From a virus, in the IMG/VR virus record IMGVR_UViG_3300025704_000053, positions 1-38,497 of that record: DNA of 38,497 bases; one strand, given 5' to 3'. A program made the position numbers and the translations under genes. Numbering within the stretch: position 1 is the stretch's first letter; every line of letters begins with the position of its first letter. The notes below the pieces were generated by a model. It was not told the DNA's origin. It searched no databases and was given only the letters and a program-made list of their open reading frames with translations. Shown here piece after piece: positions 6,799 through 14,991 of the stretch.

Positions 6799-8874
6799 AT
6801 GCAATTAAATGACTTCAATAATATACAGAAAAAATTAATCGAAAGTGTCGAAGGATCAGGATCAGGATTTAAAGATCCTGATGAGTCAGGCAATCCAATA
6901 AACGAATCATTAAAAGCACTGGCAGAACATGTAAAGAAACAGGTTCCATTATGCGATAGCCTTTTCAGATATCAAAGTGAAGCCTACTTTGATACATTCA
7001 AATATGCCAAACAATTACGTGAAGCAGGTTCACTGCCTGAGTTAGATTGGGAAAGTGAAGAAATGCTTGGCACCGACATAGGCGAAAGTGTTGAACTAAA
7101 AGGTGTAGGTCGTGTTTGGTTGGATGTTCCATATCTGAATGAAGATGAATCTATTGAAGAAGCAGAAGAGGGAATGATTGGTGAGCCTGATGATTACTAT
7201 GATGCCGAAGAACGCAAAGAAGCATACGATGATTTACAGACTGCTTTAGATGGTGTTAGGAACGATTGGGAAAAACAAAGTGTTATAGATGGTGTATGTC
7301 CAGAGTGTAGCGGATCGTCATACATGGACGGTGACTATGACAATGATGAAGACAGTTGTTATGGTTGGGGCAACTACGGTTGTGATCAAGGAGAGATGGA
7401 AAATGCCAGTTGGGTAGAAATCATTAAGTTTGATCAACAAAATGTAGACAGACAACAGGCCAAAGACAATTACCCAGGTGACGAAGAAGTTATAAAACAG
7501 GCCGCAAAAATGATGCCTAACATGGACGATCCTAGAATGATAGTCCAACAACTTAGAACAGACTACCCACAACTAGGTAGAGCAAAGGCTTCAGATTTAG
7601 CCGCTAAGGCAAAACAGATAGCATTTCCAAATGAAAATATTGATGAAGATTCAAACAAAGAAGAAAAAGAAGTAATGCAGATGCTAAAATATTTGCATAA
7701 TGAATATGTTAAATCAGGTAAAAATAATGTATTTGATTTACCTTCTATACTACGACAACAAATGCCTGAACTAGACAAAGCAAAAACTAGAGAGTATTTT
7801 TCCAAATTTTTAGATAGCGGCTTGTATGAAGAAGATAGTAGTTCTGCACAGGCAGATGAGGCCGCGGTGGCTAAAATGATTGCTAAGGCATTAGGCGATG
7901 AAAATCGCTGGACTGAAATGTCAGCACATGAATTGTATGCAGAACTAGAAAGTGAAAATTCAGAACTAGCAGATGTTATTCAACTTACTGCTAAAATGTT
8001 ATACGATGTGAGATTAAAAGAAGGCAGTGGCCATCCTCATTTACAAATGAACTTAGCAAAAAGTCCTATAAGTCATTTAAAAGATTGCCCACTTTGTAGT
8101 GGCGGTGGAATGGATGCTGACGACATGGGTATACCTACAGGAAGAAACATACGTGGTGATGCAATTTGTCCTAGTTGTAATGGTTTTGCAAAAATAGGTG
8201 TCGTAGACTATGCAAAAGAATTACCAGCATTCCAAAAGAAAGATACAATAGAATTTTTGAAACAAAACTTTAAACAGAGTTTTGAACCAGGTAATCCACG
8301 TTCAGTTAATGATGCAATGTTTGAAGGTCAAGAAAGAAGTATTATACGTGACGCAATGGTAGACTACATTACAAATCATTTTAGAGGAAACGAACATATT
8401 TACAGCACATCAGATGAGATAGAAAATTCTATAGCATCAACATTTAGTGTCGCAAGTTTACGAGATTTAGGTTTAGATGAGAAAGAAGATGGAGGCCAAT
8501 TAATTAGTGACTTCACTAGTAATCCTAGTGATGTTTTAAGTCTTAATGATGTTACAGAAAAGGTATTGGCTCAATTAGATGTTTCTCATATTAAAGAAGC
8601 AGAATATCAAGGTAAGAAAGTAGAACTTAATAAACCTAAAAGAGGTGGTAGCAAGAAGTATTACGTCTATGTCAAGAACCCTAAAACAGATAGAGTTAAA
8701 AAAATATCATTTGGTGATGTTACAGGTTTAAGAACAAAGGCAGGTAACAAAAAGAGAGCCAAATCATTTGCGGCCAGACATAATTGTGAAAAGAAAAATG
8801 ATAAAATGAAAGCCGGTTACTGGGCATGTCGCTTACCACGATACGGTTTAGTAAAAGGCGGCAAGTGGTGGTAA
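6799..8874 (+). CDS. Large acidic protein with Cys-pair zinc motifs and GYWxCRLPRY C-terminal module
   Basis: A 691-residue acidic multidomain protein. About residues 167-195 hold CPECSGSSYMDG plus two more Cys, and about 430-460 hold CPLCSGGG and CPSCNG, paired CxxC knuckles resembling the DnaJ zinc-finger pattern. Between are helical acidic repeats (for example EEVIKQAAKMMPNMDDPRMIV). The last 85 residues switch to strongly basic: KRGGSKKYYVYVKNPKTD, then KSFAARHNCEKKND and AGYWACRLPRY, a module I recall at the C-termini of many marine phage proteins. It ends GGKWW. Function unknown; an acidic body with a basic tail would suit a packaged or scaffold-associated protein. Confidence 0.5.
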   Translation: MQLNDFNNIQKKLIESVEGSGSGFKDPDESGNPINESLKALAEHVKKQVPLCDSLFRYQSEAYFDTFKYAKQLREAGSLPELDWESEEMLGTDIGESVELKGVGRVWLDVPYLNEDESIEEAEEGMIGEPDDYYDAEERKEAYDDLQTALDGVRNDWEKQSVIDGVCPECSGSSYMDGDYDNDEDSCYGWGNYGCDQGEMENASWVEIIKFDQQNVDRQQAKDNYPGDEEVIKQAAKMMPNMDDPRMIVQQLRTDYPQLGRAKASDLAAKAKQIAFPNENIDEDSNKEEKEVMQMLKYLHNEYVKSGKNNVFDLPSILRQQMPELDKAKTREYFSKFLDSGLYEEDSSSAQADEAAVAKMIAKALGDENRWTEMSAHELYAELESENSELADVIQLTAKMLYDVRLKEGSGHPHLQMNLAKSPISHLKDCPLCSGGGMDADDMGIPTGRNIRGDAICPSCNGFAKIGVVDYAKELPAFQKKDTIEFLKQNFKQSFEPGNPRSVNDAMFEGQERSIIRDAMVDYITNHFRGNEHIYSTSDEIENSIASTFSVASLRDLGLDEKEDGGQLISDFTSNPSDVLSLNDVTEKVLAQLDVSHIKEAEYQGKKVELNKPKRGGSKKYYVYVKNPKTDRVKKISFGDVTGLRTKAGNKKRAKSFAARHNCEKKNDKMKAGYWACRLPRYGLVKGGKWW

Positions 8875-9158
8875 ACCCATATATCCAAAAGGACATTGCT
8901 CCTAACAAATTTGAAAGAATATTTAGAGAACACACTGACGAGTCAGAGTTAGTATGGCACAGAGACAGAAAAAATAGAACCGTTAGAATTATAGAATGCA
9001 ACGGTTGGAAGTTTCAAAAAGACAATAGATTACCTGTTGAACTTAAAGAAGGCGACACTATACATATTAACGCATTCGAGTATCATAGAATATTAAAAGG
9101 TTCAGGTAGTTTAGTTGTAGAAATTACAGAACATGAACTTAATAAAAACAGAAAATAA
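8865..9158 (+). CDS. Cupin-like small protein
   Basis: A protein of about 98 residues starting at GTG 8865 (AAAAGG at 8853-8858); GTG 8868 is equally possible, and an ATG at 8826 would need a 49-base overlap and has no ribosome site. The sequence NPYIQKDIAPNKFERIF, ELVWHRDRKNRTVRIIECNGWKFQKDNRLP, ELKEGDTIHINAFEYHRILKG has the double-stranded beta-helix rhythm of cupins: a His/Arg/Asp in motif 1, then G(D)TIHIN..EYHR as motif 2. Small cupins of this type occur in T4-like marine phages; they may bind metal or a sugar. It opens a run of oxygenase/cupin-fold genes. Confidence 0.6.
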   Translation: MVVNPYIQKDIAPNKFERIFREHTDESELVWHRDRKNRTVRIIECNGWKFQKDNRLPVELKEGDTIHINAFEYHRILKGSGSLVVEITEHELNKNRK

Positions 9159-9765
9159 ACTCAATCCTCGTAGATCATGGGGAACAGCAATCGATATAGG
9201 ATACATTCCTAACAAAAATGATCTCAAACATTTTGATCAAAATGGTTATGATTTAACGCCATTAGAAAAGATGTATGCTGAAGTTAATAGCGGCTATGTT
9301 AAAAATACTAGATGGCGAGATAGTCTTAAACAAGATTGGTTTGTAGATCGTGATGAAAGCACCAAAGGTGTCCATCTTAATCATGCTGACTTATACGAAC
9401 GTAAAAGTTATCACGGATACGCTCTAGAACAATTAATGGCTCATGCAGAAGGGTTACCTTTAATACATAAAATTACACAAATGCGTCCTAAATGGGGCAT
9501 AGATATTAGCATAGACTATGTAGACTATCCGCATGTATTCGAAGTATTTCACTTTGAATGGGACGATTTTGACTACGAAACTGTAGCCGCAAAACAAGAA
9601 AAAATAGAAAAAATTGTGTTAAATACTGATTGGGACGATGCCGCACAGACACTTATCAAAAGAAAGGATGAATGGCATGGGCTCGACTTTTTTGCACAAA
9701 GCAAATGGAAGTCAGATTTTTTTGGAGTTGAACCGGAACAGTTTAAAATGGTTGCATGGAATTAG
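9133..9765 (+). CDS. Unknown protein, 210 residues
   Basis: Not recognised. The sequence is rich in aromatic and acidic residues (EVFHFEWDDFDYETV, DDAAQTLIKRKDEWHGLDFFAQSKWKSDFFG), contains a His-rich part (VHLNHADLYERKSYHGYALEQLMAHAEG) and has no Cys and no signal peptide. It overlaps the cupin-like gene by 26 bases and the next gene by 10 bases, so it is made together with the oxygenase-fold proteins. Either a partner of these enzymes or a virion protein is possible. Confidence 0.5.
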   Translation: MNLIKTENKLNPRRSWGTAIDIGYIPNKNDLKHFDQNGYDLTPLEKMYAEVNSGYVKNTRWRDSLKQDWFVDRDESTKGVHLNHADLYERKSYHGYALEQLMAHAEGLPLIHKITQMRPKWGIDISIDYVDYPHVFEVFHFEWDDFDYETVAAKQEKIEKIVLNTDWDDAAQTLIKRKDEWHGLDFFAQSKWKSDFFGVEPEQFKMVAWN

Positions 9766-10313
9766 TTGAATTTGCAGACGAAATAGATACTCATCAAATT
9801 TGGCAGGATTTATATCCTGTTCTTGTCGAGTATAATTTACTTAACGAAGATCAAATATCTTTGACAAGCATATCTGGTGATAACGATTGGAAATGCAGTA
9901 TTGGAAAAATGAAAGACTTGCAATATCCAGAACGTTATTATTCTACACTTAATAAAGCATTCGAAAATACAAGTATAGATTTATTAGTTCAAAAATATCC
10001 TCAATTTTATCGATGGAGGCTATTAAGAGTTGCACCAAAGCAAACATATAGTGTTCACCAAGATAGTCTAGGTGAAAAAAATAATATTAGAATACATATT
10101 CCTGTAAAAACAAATGAGAGAGCATTTTTAGCCTTTTATTTGCAAGTGCCTTTAAACACAAAAGAAACAGGCGTAAAACATTATCATTTAGAAGAAGGCA
10201 AAAGTTATTTTGTAAACACATCAGGTTTTCATACAGCAGTAAATTATGGAGACGATAACAGATACCACATAGTAGGAGTAAGATATGAAAATAGCACTGA
10301 CAGGGCACACTAG
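9756..10313 (+). CDS. Aspartyl/asparaginyl beta-hydroxylase-like oxygenase
   Basis: A 185-residue protein with the signature of the AspH-type Fe(II)/2-oxoglutarate fold: YSVHQDSLG (H101-x-D103), RIHIPVKTN (R112, H114), FLAFYLQVPL, then GKSYFVNTSGFHTAVN (H159) and NRYHIVGVRYE (R169). The HxD...H triad plus the basic residue for 2-oxoglutarate are all present, so it is probably active. Family members hydroxylate Asp/Asn/Pro side chains in proteins or peptides; phage targets are unknown. It overlaps both neighbours and is one of four oxygenase-like genes in this window. Confidence 0.7.
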   Translation: MELVEFADEIDTHQIWQDLYPVLVEYNLLNEDQISLTSISGDNDWKCSIGKMKDLQYPERYYSTLNKAFENTSIDLLVQKYPQFYRWRLLRVAPKQTYSVHQDSLGEKNNIRIHIPVKTNERAFLAFYLQVPLNTKETGVKHYHLEEGKSYFVNTSGFHTAVNYGDDNRYHIVGVRYENSTDRAH

Positions 10314-10824
10314 CGGAATAGGAAAAGCACTATATGACATGCTGTCGCAAGAACATGAAGTTGTATGCTTTAGTCGTTCAAACGGTTACGATATACAAGA
10401 AGATAGTGCTATAGAAAGGATAGTGCAAGAATCATTAGACTGTGATGTGTTTATCAATAATGCATATTACAGTTTAGCACAGGTTTATATTTTAAATAGA
10501 TTATGGCACTTCTGGAAAAGAGATAAGACTAAAACCATTGTAAATATTTCAAGCCTTAGTAAATATCCTGGTATGAGTGGAAATACAACCGGTTATTCAG
10601 CACACAAGGCCGCTCTATCACATCAGGCATTCTTGCTGATGTTTAAAGGTAGTAGAAAATGTAGGGTGATCAATGTAAATCCTGGGTATGTAGAATCAAA
10701 AATGACCGAAGGTGTAACTGCAAACATGCTTACTGCTCCAGAATGTGCTGAACAAATTGCACATGCAATAAATTTGCCACAACATATTGAAATAGGCGAG
10801 TTAAGTTTATGGCGACCTTATTAA
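10285..10824 (+). CDS. Short-chain dehydrogenase/reductase (SDR)
   Basis: A 179-residue NAD(P)-dependent SDR. The Rossmann motif TGHTSGIG lies at 6-13, NNAY at 58-61, the catalytic Ser at about 90 (NISSLS), and YSAHK (Y104, K108), followed by NVNPGYVESKM. All catalytic residues are present, but it is shorter than the usual 250, with a trimmed middle helix and C-terminus. It starts inside the end of the oxygenase (29-base overlap, GGAGTAAGAT ribosome site) and is followed directly by another oxygenase. Possible role is nucleotide-sugar or surface-sugar reduction. Confidence 0.85.
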   Translation: MKIALTGHTSGIGKALYDMLSQEHEVVCFSRSNGYDIQEDSAIERIVQESLDCDVFINNAYYSLAQVYILNRLWHFWKRDKTKTIVNISSLSKYPGMSGNTTGYSAHKAALSHQAFLLMFKGSRKCRVINVNPGYVESKMTEGVTANMLTAPECAEQIAHAINLPQHIEIGELSLWRPY

Positions 10825-11430
10825 ATGACAACAATTTATATTAAGAATGCATTATCACAAGATGTTATTAATGAACTTGTAGAGGTCTACGACTCTGCTG
10901 ATGAATATGATACTGCTAGTATGAAAAAAGCAAGTGGACTGGGTGCAATAAATGTTTTAAAACAAGTAAACTCAATAGACACAGATAGAATACGAGTATG
11001 TCATTTTTATAAACACAAAACACCTTACTATCCTCATTCAGATTTCCATAATGTAGAAAAAGACAATGTTGTTATACCATTAAGAGTTATAAATGGATTA
11101 AATCCATACCTTATAGTTTTTGATCAGTCATGGGCAGGCGATGGTATTACATGGACAAACAATGAAAAGATAAAATTTAAATTTAACGAAGGTGTTAGTG
11201 GCCGTCCTTATGATTACGATATAGATAATAAAACAGATCAACCAATCCCAAACTATCTATACAATAGATATTTAAATTGGCAACCAAAAGACTTTTGGTT
11301 TGGACTGTCTGGAACACCATATGAGTTTATGCCTGGAAATTTAATACAGTTTGATTCTAAAGTATTACATGCTACAAGCACAATGCATTGTGAAGAAAAA
11401 CTTGGACTTACTATAAGGTATAAAATTTAG
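10825..11430 (+). CDS. Fe(II)/2-oxoglutarate oxygenase-like protein
   Basis: A 201-residue protein with HSD (H71-x-D73) in YYPHSDFH, the distal His in LIQFDSKVLHATST (H182) and GLTIRYK with the 2-oxoglutarate-binding Arg (R198). This order is the core of the prolyl-4-hydroxylase-like superfamily. The insert between (LIVFDQSWAGDGITW ... NYLYNRYLNW) is not recognised. It follows the SDR with zero spacing. Its stop codon TAG is part of an inverted repeat enclosing the late promoter of the next gene. Substrate unknown. Confidence 0.65.
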   Translation: MTTIYIKNALSQDVINELVEVYDSADEYDTASMKKASGLGAINVLKQVNSIDTDRIRVCHFYKHKTPYYPHSDFHNVEKDNVVIPLRVINGLNPYLIVFDQSWAGDGITWTNNEKIKFKFNEGVSGRPYDYDIDNKTDQPIPNYLYNRYLNWQPKDFWFGLSGTPYEFMPGNLIQFDSKVLHATSTMHCEEKLGLTIRYKI

Positions 11431-11443
11431 ATAAATACTAAAT
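11425..11443 (+). promoter_or_regulatory. late promoter in hairpin loop, leaderless type (before 11444)
   Basis: ATTTAG (11425-11430) and CTAAAT (11438-11443) are perfect complements enclosing ATAAATA (11431-11437) as loop. The ATG at 11444 follows the stem directly, 6 nt after the box. No Shine-Dalgarno is seen. Confidence 0.6.
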
Positions 11444-13339
11444 ATGAAAAAGGTAGTTATATATCCAGGCAGATTTCAACCTATGCTTTCACATCATGTA
11501 AAAGTATACAGAGCCATTGAGCAAATGTTTCCAGAAGCAGATGTATATATTGGCACCTCAGATAAAGTAGAACCAGGTAAATCACCATTCAATTTTGAAG
11601 AAAAAAGACAGATTGCTAAAGCACATGGCATAGATCCAAGTAAAGTTTTACTTGCACCTAGGCCTTATCATAATATGGATTATGAAGCAAATTTCAGTAA
11701 AATGAGTGATAATTTTGATCCAGAAAAAGTAGAAATCTTTTTTGCAGTTGGAGAAAAAGATGTTAGAGAACGTTTTCCAATGAATAATGTAGATGCAAAG
11801 ACTGGACTAGATATGAAAGTCCGCGGAGAACCTGGTCCAAAGTATTATCAGATGATAAATACTTATAAGAAGGATCCTCAACCAATGAGTGTAAGAGGTT
11901 ACATTGCTCCGATAGAGAATGTAATGGATGATATGGAAGAGGTTTCTAGTGCAAGTGCTTTTAGAGTATCACTTAATAATGCACCTGATATAGAATCAGC
12001 AAAACAAATTTTTACTAGACAATTCGGTGAAATGAATAACCAAGTATTTGATTTAGTATATAAAAAAATAGTAGGCGAAAAAATGAGCGAAGATTTAAAT
12101 ATTTTAAGAAGACTAGCAGGGATGGATGTTCAAGAAGATGCACCTGTAGAATTCGAAACAGAAATTAATCCTGGTAAAGTAATGTTTTTAGAACCAGGCA
12201 AAAGTTCTGCACAATACAGTATTGCAAACAGATTTCCAGAAGGATCAGATCCAAACGATCCAGAAGTTAAGAAAGAACAATTTATTCAAGCATTATTAAA
12301 ATCACCTGCTAATCTATTATCAGAAATAAATGAAAGAATAGATCCTAAAGATGAAAATAGTCTAGCAGTAAGCACTAAACTTAGTAAAATAATTGATACT
12401 TTAACAGATAGATATAAAGAAGGCAGTTTATTGGCACTTGAAGATGATGACAAAAAGTTTGCTATGAAAGTTGTCCAAGTTGCAATTAAAGATATGGATT
12501 TAGTAGCAGGAGACGACAGTGAACCTGAAGATGATATGAAACCTGAGCCAACAGAATTAGATGCTTTAGATAATATTACAAATCCAATGGATAGAAAAGA
12601 ATCTGTGGACTTATCAGACATTAGATCAGACTACGGTGTTGATGAAGGTAGAGTAAAAGATTCAGGAATGGATGCCGCAGAAGCATTTTACGATAAAGTT
12701 TCAAAATATGTAGATGACCAAAATGATATAGAACAAGCAATAATTAGTGCTTGGGAAGATAGTGACGATAATCCACCAGACTGGGCACTTGATGATGAGA
12801 CTAAAGATATATTAGTTCAGAACAACCTTATAGAACCAGAAATGGAAGAACCAGAAATGGAAGAAAGTTTTGACGCAAGTGCAGAACAAAGCCGTGAAGA
12901 AGAAGCATACAATGAATTAATTATTGCATACGAAAATGGTGAAGAAGACTTAGCAGAAGTTTTAGGTTTAAGTATGCAAGAACTTGATCAGGAAATGACT
13001 GAGTATGCAATGGATCATAACTTGCACATGGACGATGACAGAGATGAAGTAGTTCATGGTTACATAGAACAAGTAGTTGATAATGCAGATTGGAAAGATC
13101 ATGGCGAGCCAGACCAAGAACTAACAGACGATCTAAATAGATTGCGTAAGTTATCAGGTTTAGACGAGCAATCTACTAAAACAGTTAATGGCATGACAGT
13201 AATGAGCGACGGTAGTCCACTAAGTTTTTCAGATTGGAGATCAGAGACAGAAAGAGAAACAGGTCGACAAATGAAACGTTCACCGGAAGATCAAAAAAGA
13301 GATTACAATATGTATCTTAACAGGTGTAAAAACAGTTAA
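11444..13339 (+). CDS. Nucleotidyltransferase fused to long acidic tail
   Basis: A 631-residue protein. Residues 1-210 form a cytidylyltransferase/NMN-adenylyltransferase-like domain: VVIYPGRFQPMLSHH (the GRFQPxHxGH block, here with HH), FNFEEKRQIAKAHG, and SSASAFRVSL (variant of ISSTxxR). The rest is acidic, Asp/Glu-rich and low in hydrophobics, with short helices. Two copies of a small motif occur in it: DLNILRRLAGM (about 219-229) and DDLNRLRKLSGL (about 562-573), also found in the 14589 gene. A repeat PEMEEPEMEE lies at about 464-475. The domain could make or salvage NAD-like cofactors; the acidic tail suggests packaging or scaffolding. Confidence 0.65.
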   Translation: MKKVVIYPGRFQPMLSHHVKVYRAIEQMFPEADVYIGTSDKVEPGKSPFNFEEKRQIAKAHGIDPSKVLLAPRPYHNMDYEANFSKMSDNFDPEKVEIFFAVGEKDVRERFPMNNVDAKTGLDMKVRGEPGPKYYQMINTYKKDPQPMSVRGYIAPIENVMDDMEEVSSASAFRVSLNNAPDIESAKQIFTRQFGEMNNQVFDLVYKKIVGEKMSEDLNILRRLAGMDVQEDAPVEFETEINPGKVMFLEPGKSSAQYSIANRFPEGSDPNDPEVKKEQFIQALLKSPANLLSEINERIDPKDENSLAVSTKLSKIIDTLTDRYKEGSLLALEDDDKKFAMKVVQVAIKDMDLVAGDDSEPEDDMKPEPTELDALDNITNPMDRKESVDLSDIRSDYGVDEGRVKDSGMDAAEAFYDKVSKYVDDQNDIEQAIISAWEDSDDNPPDWALDDETKDILVQNNLIEPEMEEPEMEESFDASAEQSREEEAYNELIIAYENGEEDLAEVLGLSMQELDQEMTEYAMDHNLHMDDDRDEVVHGYIEQVVDNADWKDHGEPDQELTDDLNRLRKLSGLDEQSTKTVNGMTVMSDGSPLSFSDWRSETERETGRQMKRSPEDQKRDYNMYLNRCKNS

Positions 13340-13356
13340 GCCACTCTAATTACTAA

Positions 13357-13379
13357 TATTTAAACATTCGGTTTAAATA
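13357..13379 (+). promoter_or_regulatory. late promoter inside perfect inverted repeat (before 13385)
   Basis: TATTTAAAC (13357-13365) and GTTTAAATA (13371-13379) form a perfect 9-bp inverted repeat with loop ATTCG. The right arm is the late box TTTAAATA (13372-13379), ending 5 nt before the ATG at 13385. No Shine-Dalgarno is present. Confidence 0.55.
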
Positions 13380-13384
13380 CTACT

Positions 13385-14584
13385 ATGACAATCAATATTT
13401 ATAATGAATTTTTCGGCTCAGAAGATTCTAGTCCGGACAAAACAGTTTGGGGACAACTTAAACGTTATAAACTAGAATATTGTATACCAGATGAAGATAT
13501 TCGTTTTACATATCAGTCTGATAAGTTTAAGAACACCATTTATTTTTTATCATTAGATGCAGTATCTAATTTAGATAACGGGCATTTGAATTTTATTTCT
13601 TCAGAAATGGTAAGACTAGACGGCTCGTGTTCAAGTTCGATACTTATTATAGATACGACACTTGAAGACTTTGTAGGATTAAATTATTATCTACTACTAC
13701 ATCAAATGGCTATGAGAGGCATCCCTGCAGACAGGGTAAAGATTATTACATCACAATCAGCAGTAAATAATTTCAAAGAAGAATTTTATTGTCCTTTTGA
13801 AGTAATCAATTATGATATGTTTGCTTCAGCATACCATTGGCATGCAACAGATGATAACTTGTTTAGAGAAATAAAGCCTCGTAAACTTGAAAAACATTTG
13901 ATTTGTTTTATGAAAAGACCAAGACTACTAAGAGTTATTGCTAATGGCTTTTTGAGATCTAAAGGATATGATAAGCAGTCACATTACTCTTGGCATTTTG
14001 ATGTAAATGAAACTAGGAACTTCTATGACTTTACTGAAACTGTTTCTCAAATAGCAGATGATATATCTTATGTGTTTAACGATGAGTATATTACAAAAGA
14101 GATCTATGATAGCATAGATGGTAATAAGGAATGGAGATTTGATACTCATGTTACTGATACTGGAGGCATAAACATGCCTATGGAAACACATAGAAGATTA
14201 GATTCTGGTTGTATGTTTGATGAGAATTTAAAAATATTAGATAACTCTTTTTTAACAGAAAAAACATATAAGAATTTTGTGTATGGTGTGCCATTTATAG
14301 GATTCGGTATACCTAATTATTCATCTATGCTATCAAAATTAGGTTATCATTGTTGGGATGAATTTTTTGATACAGTAATCGATAATAGTTCGTATAAAGC
14401 ATGTGTAATTAGTTACTTTAAACTTATAGATGAGATATGTGCTATGCCCTTAGAACAACTACAAGACCGTTTAAACAGCAAAGAAAGTCTAGATATGCTC
14501 GAGCATAACCAATCATTATTCAATCAAAGAAATGAAATAAAATTGCTTATAAAGAAATTAAATAATCTGCTTGAAGATAAATAG
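13385..14584 (+). CDS. Putative glycosyltransferase-like protein
   Basis: A 399-residue protein without signal or membrane segments. The segment at about 285-325, SFLTEKTYKNFVYGVPFIGFG followed by IPNYSSMLSKLGYHCWDEFFD, matches the acceptor-end motif 'SEKT.K....G.PF...G....L..LGF.TF..F.DESYD' of GT-like proteins common in marine phages and resembling the C-terminal block of fucosyltransferase-type (GT-B) enzymes. The N-terminal half (LLHQMAMRGIPADRVKIIT, HLICFMKRPRLLRVIANGFL) fits a Rossmann-like half-domain. Expression would come from the box at 13372. Its terminal codons GAA GAT AAA TAG supply the late box of the next gene. Confidence 0.5.
   Translation: MTINIYNEFFGSEDSSPDKTVWGQLKRYKLEYCIPDEDIRFTYQSDKFKNTIYFLSLDAVSNLDNGHLNFISSEMVRLDGSCSSSILIIDTTLEDFVGLNYYLLLHQMAMRGIPADRVKIITSQSAVNNFKEEFYCPFEVINYDMFASAYHWHATDDNLFREIKPRKLEKHLICFMKRPRLLRVIANGFLRSKGYDKQSHYSWHFDVNETRNFYDFTETVSQIADDISYVFNDEYITKEIYDSIDGNKEWRFDTHVTDTGGINMPMETHRRLDSGCMFDENLKILDNSFLTEKTYKNFVYGVPFIGFGIPNYSSMLSKLGYHCWDEFFDTVIDNSSYKACVISYFKLIDEICAMPLEQLQDRLNSKESLDMLEHNQSLFNQRNEIKLLIKKLNNLLEDK
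14576..14583 (+). promoter_or_regulatory. late promoter box, leaderless type (before 14589)
   Basis: GATAAATA overlaps the Asp-Lys-stop end of the upstream gene and lies 5 nt (GTTAC) before the ATG at 14589. A TTG at 14571 could extend the frame, but the box-ATG spacing favours 14589. Confidence 0.55.
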
Positions 14585-14588
14585 TTAC

Positions 14589-14972
14589 ATGAACGATATA
14601 GAAAGAATACAAAAATTAGCAGGCATTGTAACCGAAAAAGATGCAGGGTCAGTTGAGAAACTTGCAGTAGGCCATGTTGATAACGAAAGAGACATGGTTA
14701 GGCGAGACATTTATCAAATAGGCAAATATGCTGTAGAACTTTTTAAAATGTTAGATGAACTTCCTGATTCTGACTTTCCACATTGGTGGCAGGCTAAGAT
14801 TACTAAAAGTAAAGGATACATTAGTGATGCAAAACATTACTTAGAAAACTCTTTAGAAGTTCCTGCATTACCAGATACTGCTGGTCCACAAGAAGTAGAG
14901 ATTGATGGTATGTCTGATAAAGACTTTGACGACGAAATGCAGAAGGATCAAGACCCTTCAGGTGTAAGTTAA
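14589..14972 (+). CDS. Small acidic protein with IxRIQKLAGI motif
   Basis: A 127-residue protein starting MNDIERIQKLAGIVTEKDAG. The opening carries the same LxRLxxLAG motif as two sites in the 11444 gene. The middle (MVRRDIYQIGKYAVELFKMLDELPDSDFPHWWQAKITKSKGYISDAKHYLEN) is a helical domain I recall from other marine phage proteins without function. The C-terminus is acidic. The ATG at 14589 is preferred over an in-frame TTG at 14571 because of the late-box spacing. Possibly an internal or packaged protein. Confidence 0.55.
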   Translation: MNDIERIQKLAGIVTEKDAGSVEKLAVGHVDNERDMVRRDIYQIGKYAVELFKMLDELPDSDFPHWWQAKITKSKGYISDAKHYLENSLEVPALPDTAGPQEVEIDGMSDKDFDDEMQKDQDPSGVS

Positions 14973-14974
14973 AA

Positions 14975-14991
14975 GTAAGTTAAATACTTAC
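14975..14991 (+). promoter_or_regulatory. late promoter in hairpin loop, leaderless type (before 14992)
   Basis: GTAAG (14975-14979) and CTTAC (14987-14991) enclose TTAAATA (14980-14986). The ATG at 14992 follows the stem immediately, 5 nt after the box. This is the same plan as at 11425-11443 and 29518-29538. Confidence 0.55.

Noticed and set aside
8826-8864. ATG 8826 as start of the cupin-like gene
   Set aside because: It would overlap the upstream gene by 49 bases and lacks a ribosome site; GTG 8865 has AAAAGG and fits the NPYI... start of the conserved part.
14571-14588. TTG 14571 as start of the 14589 gene
   Set aside because: An ATG at 14589 is closer to the pattern (late box + 5 nt), and the TTG lies inside the previous gene without a ribosome site.
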